Shown one piece after another: positions 43,861 through 48,410 of a stretch of 48,410 nt of DNA. The notes under the pieces are model-generated. The model was not told the DNA's origin and did not search any database. It saw nothing but the letters and a program-made list of their open reading frames with translations. The position numbers and the translations under genes were made by a program. Position 1 is the first letter of the stretch, and each line of letters opens with the position of its first letter. The stretch is from Clostridia bacterium (GTDB lineage Bacteria; Bacillota; Clostridia; TANB77; CAG-508): the NCBI GenBank assembly GCA_022793905.1, contig JAAWDU010000063.1, positions 1 to 48,410 of the forward strand. The letters are read 5' to 3'.

Positions 43861-45380
43861 TGCATCTAATACAAAAAATTTTCTTGTTTCTAATAAACTT
43901 GAATATATTGAATGTTCCAAGTAAAAGTAGATACACACCAATGAATATAAGAACTTTAAAGATAACAAATCCAACATCATATTCAATATAATCGTCAATT
44001 ACATCAAACAAAAATTTTGTTGTCAAAACCAATACAGAAGGTATAATTACATAGGATATAAAGTCAAATTTAAAATGAGTTGCTTTATATAGCTGAATTA
44101 GGCTTATTGTAAAATTTAAAAGTTCACTTATAGCAATAATTGCTATGTAACCATATATACCAAAAACTGGAACAATAGTATATATTAAAATAATAGTTGA
44201 TATTAGATCAAAGATGTTACAGAACATGACTCCCACTTGCTTATCTAGCCCACGAAGCATTGCATCTATAATTTTATCTAAGTAAATTAGAATAATTAAA
44301 GGACAAAGTAATACTAAGAAATCTGTAATTTCTAAATTATGGTAAATAAAGTAACAAATTTCTTCTGGAAATGTAAGAAAAACTCCAATTATACATATAC
44401 TAAAGAATGAAGTGAACTTAAAAATGAAAGATGTCACTTGATTCATTCTTGTAAAGTCTTTTTTTAAATTATATCTTGCAAATTCTGGAATAAGGAGACT
44501 GGCACATGATGTAATTATTATGCAAGGAAACATTATTATTGGCATTGTCATTCCATTAATTTGACCATATTGTGATAGTGCTTCATCACAAGAAACTGAG
44601 TATTTTTCCAAACTAAAAGGAATTAACATTTGCTTTAATGTTGAAAGTCCAGAGCGGATATATGATGTTATAGCTACAGGTAAAGCTATTCTTAGTATCT
44701 TTTTTAGATAAGTTTCTCCTGAAATGCTTCTTGTTAGTTTTTTTCTTAAGTCTACTATGTATAAAATATATGTTAATATAAATTCAAAAATTGTAGACAA
44801 TGCCATTCCTAAAATTAAATAAGTGCATACTATACTTAAGTTATTTGAAGGGAAGAGGTAAAGAAATAGACATGTAAAAGATATTTGAAGTAGCATTGTA
44901 AGAATTCTACTTACAGACGTCTTTGAAACTCTTCTTATTCCCGTAAAGTACCCACTAAGGGAAGTTATCACTGAACTGAATGGTAGACTTATTGCCATTA
45001 TATAAAGTGGAATAGGTGTTATTTTTCCATGTAAAAGTACAGATGAACAATATTTCGCAGATGCAGTGAGAAGTAAACATGCTATTATACCAAAAAATAG
45101 GCTGTACAAAATACATTTTTTCATAGCTGTTTTTAACCCTTTTCCATTATTGCCATCAAGTTCTTCAGCTACAATTCTAGTTGCTGCAAGACTTATACCA
45201 GAGTTCGCAAATGTACTTGCAAACATAAATATTGACATGATAAGTTCAAATATGCCGTGCTCCTTCACTACCAAGCTTATTTGCAACATATATGTCAAAG
45301 AATATATTTATTAACCCCATAAATAATGATACTATGGTTAAAATTACTGTATTAAATAAAAATAGTTTTAATCTGTTCAT
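43853..45380 (-). CDS. MOP-superfamily flippase (SpoVB/MurJ-like)
   Basis: 508 residues after CGG+1 at 45257. The corrected N terminus is MNRLKLFLFNTVILTIVSLF, then DIYVANKLGSEGAGIFELIMS, the start of helix 2 in SpoVB/MurJ-type polysaccharide transporters. About 14 hydrophobic helices, and SIYIRSGL-type loops. Candidate lipid II or polysaccharide flippase; SpoVB function in spore cortex is possible. The ribosome site before the ATG at 45380 is weak. Without the shift the protein would lack the first membrane helix. Confidence 0.85.
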
Positions 45381-45425
45381 ATGTAAAATATATTATTTTT
45401 TTTGTATTATATGACTGATTAAAAT

Positions 45426-45454
45426 ATATTATCTTTTTGTTGAAAAAAAATCAA
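45426..45454 (-). promoter_or_regulatory. Candidate promoter of the flippase gene
   Basis: On the minus strand: TTGATT, 17-base spacer, TAATAT. Confidence 0.5.
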
Positions 45455-45517
45455 AAAAAATACTAGAAAGTATTGATTTAATTTATAAGTTAATGTATAA
45501 TAATAAAGTAATAAAAA

Positions 45518-45539
45518 AGAGTACTATTAAAAGTACTCT
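45518..45539 (-). terminator. Terminator of the second XRE gene
   Basis: AGAGTACT/AGTACTCT stem with a 6-base loop, followed on the minus strand by a run of six T. A weaker hairpin with a T run lies farther on at about 45459-45474. Confidence 0.75.
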
Positions 45540-45558
45540 AATAGAGAGAAGTAAAATA

Positions 45559-45825
45559 TTATGCATTAAATTTAAGTTCATCTTCTATACCAGTGAAAAA
45601 GTCTTCAAGGGTAACATTAAAGACTTTTGCTAAAAACCAAAGCTCACATGCTCTAACGGTTCTTTTATATGTTTCAATAGTTTGAATGTCGTTTTTGTGA
45701 AAGGGTAAGCCTATAAGGTTTAATTCTCTAGTTAAGTCATCTTGAGACCAATTTTTTGCAACTCTATATTTAGATATGTTTTTGCCAACAATGTTTAGTT
45801 TTCCGTTTACTCTTCTTGCAGACAT
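45559..45825 (-). CDS. XRE-family helix-turn-helix regulator (copy 2)
   Basis: 88 residues from ATG at 45825 (AAAGGAG upstream; an earlier in-frame ATG would overlap that site). MSARRVNGKLNIVGKNISKYRVAKNWSQ-type start, then GLPFHKNDIQTIE and FNVTLEDFF. It is a clear paralog of the regulator at 2293-2556. Single helix-turn-helix domain, target unknown. Confidence 0.85.
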   Translation of the reverse strand: MSARRVNGKLNIVGKNISKYRVAKNWSQDDLTRELNLIGLPFHKNDIQTIETYKRTVRACELWFLAKVFNVTLEDFFTGIEDELKFNA

Positions 45826-45884
45826 TAAATCAACTCCTTTCATAATATACATACAATAATTTTCCTATTTTTTTATGATTACTA

Positions 45885-45903
45885 TGACATTAAAATTGTG
45901 TCA
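45885..45903. promoter_or_regulatory. Small palindrome before XRE copy 2
   Basis: TGACA and TGTCA arms 9 bases apart; the right arm overlaps a possible minus-strand TTGACA. It could be an autoregulatory operator. Confidence 0.3.
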
Positions 45904-45951
45904 ATGTCTGAAAAGAGATAAATTTAATAAATGAATTAAATATATAGACAT

Positions 45952-45984
45952 AAAAAGGGAACCCTATGAAAGGGTTCCCTTTTT
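45952..45984. terminator. Strong bidirectional terminator
   Basis: Perfect 14-bp stem (AAAAAGGGAACCCT and complement), 5-base loop. It ends the surface protein gene at 46000-48069 on the minus strand and marks the boundary between the two compositional regions. Confidence 0.85.
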
Positions 45985-45999
45985 GCATGTGAAAATGGA

Positions 46000-48069
<2,070 letters not shown>

Positions 48070-48133
48070 TTTGTTCCTCCTGTCTTCACATGTTGTTTTG
48101 TAACCCAATAAATGAGTTACCCTGCTATATGAA

Positions 48134-48149
48134 AGGCAAAAATTTGCCT
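48134..48149. promoter_or_regulatory. Palindrome near the start of the surface protein transcript
   Basis: AGGCAAA/TTTGCCT with a 2-base centre, 10 bases downstream of the minus-strand -10 box. Position suits an operator at the transcription start. Confidence 0.35.
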
Positions 48150-48158
48150 GTCTAAAAT

Positions 48159-48187
48159 ATTATATTATATATAAAACATTATGTCAA
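48159..48187 (-). promoter_or_regulatory. Consensus promoter of the surface protein gene
   Basis: On the minus strand: TTGACA, 17-base spacer, TATAAT, a full sigma-A consensus. Confidence 0.85.
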
Positions 48188-48202
48188 TAAAAAACACATA
48201 TT

Positions 48203-48220
48203 TTTCACAATTATGTGAAA
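48203..48220. promoter_or_regulatory. Perfect palindrome between divergent promoters
   Basis: TTTCACA-ATTA-TGTGAAA, lying midway between two consensus promoters, so one bound regulator could act on both. Confidence 0.45.
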
Positions 48221-48245
48221 AGAAAAAACTGTAAAAAATTACCAG

Positions 48246-48274
48246 TTGACAAATGAATTAGTTTTGTTTATAAT
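48246..48274 (+). promoter_or_regulatory. Consensus promoter of the right-edge reading frame
   Basis: TTGACA, 17-base spacer, TATAAT. Confidence 0.85.
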
Positions 48275-48327
48275 AATAGCATAAAACCAGGCAATCAAAA
48301 AAAAGCAACTAGGAGGAAGAAAAAGGA

Positions 48328-48405
<78 letters not shown>

Positions 48406-48410
48406 CTTTA

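Overview
The window looks like chromosome of an AT-rich, Gram-positive, Clostridia-type bacterium, possibly an uncultured gut Firmicute. The evidence is a MurE with the DNPR motif (meso-diaminopimelate wall), BofC-like and SpoVB/MurJ-like proteins, a ClpE-type ATPase, a Gram-positive type IV pilus locus, sortase, and TTGACA-17-TATAAT promoters. There are no rRNA, tRNA or CRISPR features.

The dominant observation is systematic. Most conserved genes are broken in the standard reading, and every break sits at one place: an in-frame CGG triplet. If the C is skipped (+1), the next codon is GGN (glycine) and the conserved protein resumes. By hand I count 67 such sites on both strands between base 1 and 45380. 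All lie exactly at a codon boundary before a Gly codon (GGA 46, GGT 14, GGG 3, GGC 4). In the same block I found no in-frame CGG that must be read as arginine, while CGG occurring across codons (NNC GGN, NCG GNN) is common and never shifts the frame. This is not what random sequencing error or gene decay produces. It suggests that this organism reads CGGN as glycine, by a quadruplet-decoding tRNA-Gly or by +1 slippage at an unassigned CGG codon. In the entries, 'CGG+1 at x' gives the position of the skipped C on the window coordinate, and lengths are for the reconstructed protein.

Layout. 1-2030: two facing, startless paralogous fragments of a Cys-rich, beta-sandwich surface protein. 2293-2556: XRE regulator (minus). 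2711-7593: MoxR-DUF58-VWA-VWA-TPR (Bat-like) operon. 7697-15163: peptidoglycan genes murE-mraY-ftsW-murG and a YfhO-like membrane protein. 15300-17274: topA. 17484-26742: type IV pilus locus (pilMN fusion, pilO-like, pilin-like genes, prepilin peptidase, pilB, pilT, pilC). 26980-28758: transglutaminase-like and BofC-like proteins. 28771-31647 (minus): clpE-pgsA. 31791-32633: membrane-anchored protein. 32771-40109: rimP-nusA-ylxR-ylxQ-infB-rbfA-nrnA-truB. 40179-43821: dut, short alaS, HIT protein, sortase, TSCPD protein. 43853-45380 (minus): MOP-family flippase. 45559-45825 (minus): second XRE regulator.

From about 46000 the composition changes. A GC-richer secreted repeat protein on the minus strand (46000-48069) uses two in-frame CGG codons with no frame change, so it does not follow the rule of the rest of the window and may be foreign. 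It is transcribed divergently from a short reading frame at the right edge that contains an (AC)n tract.
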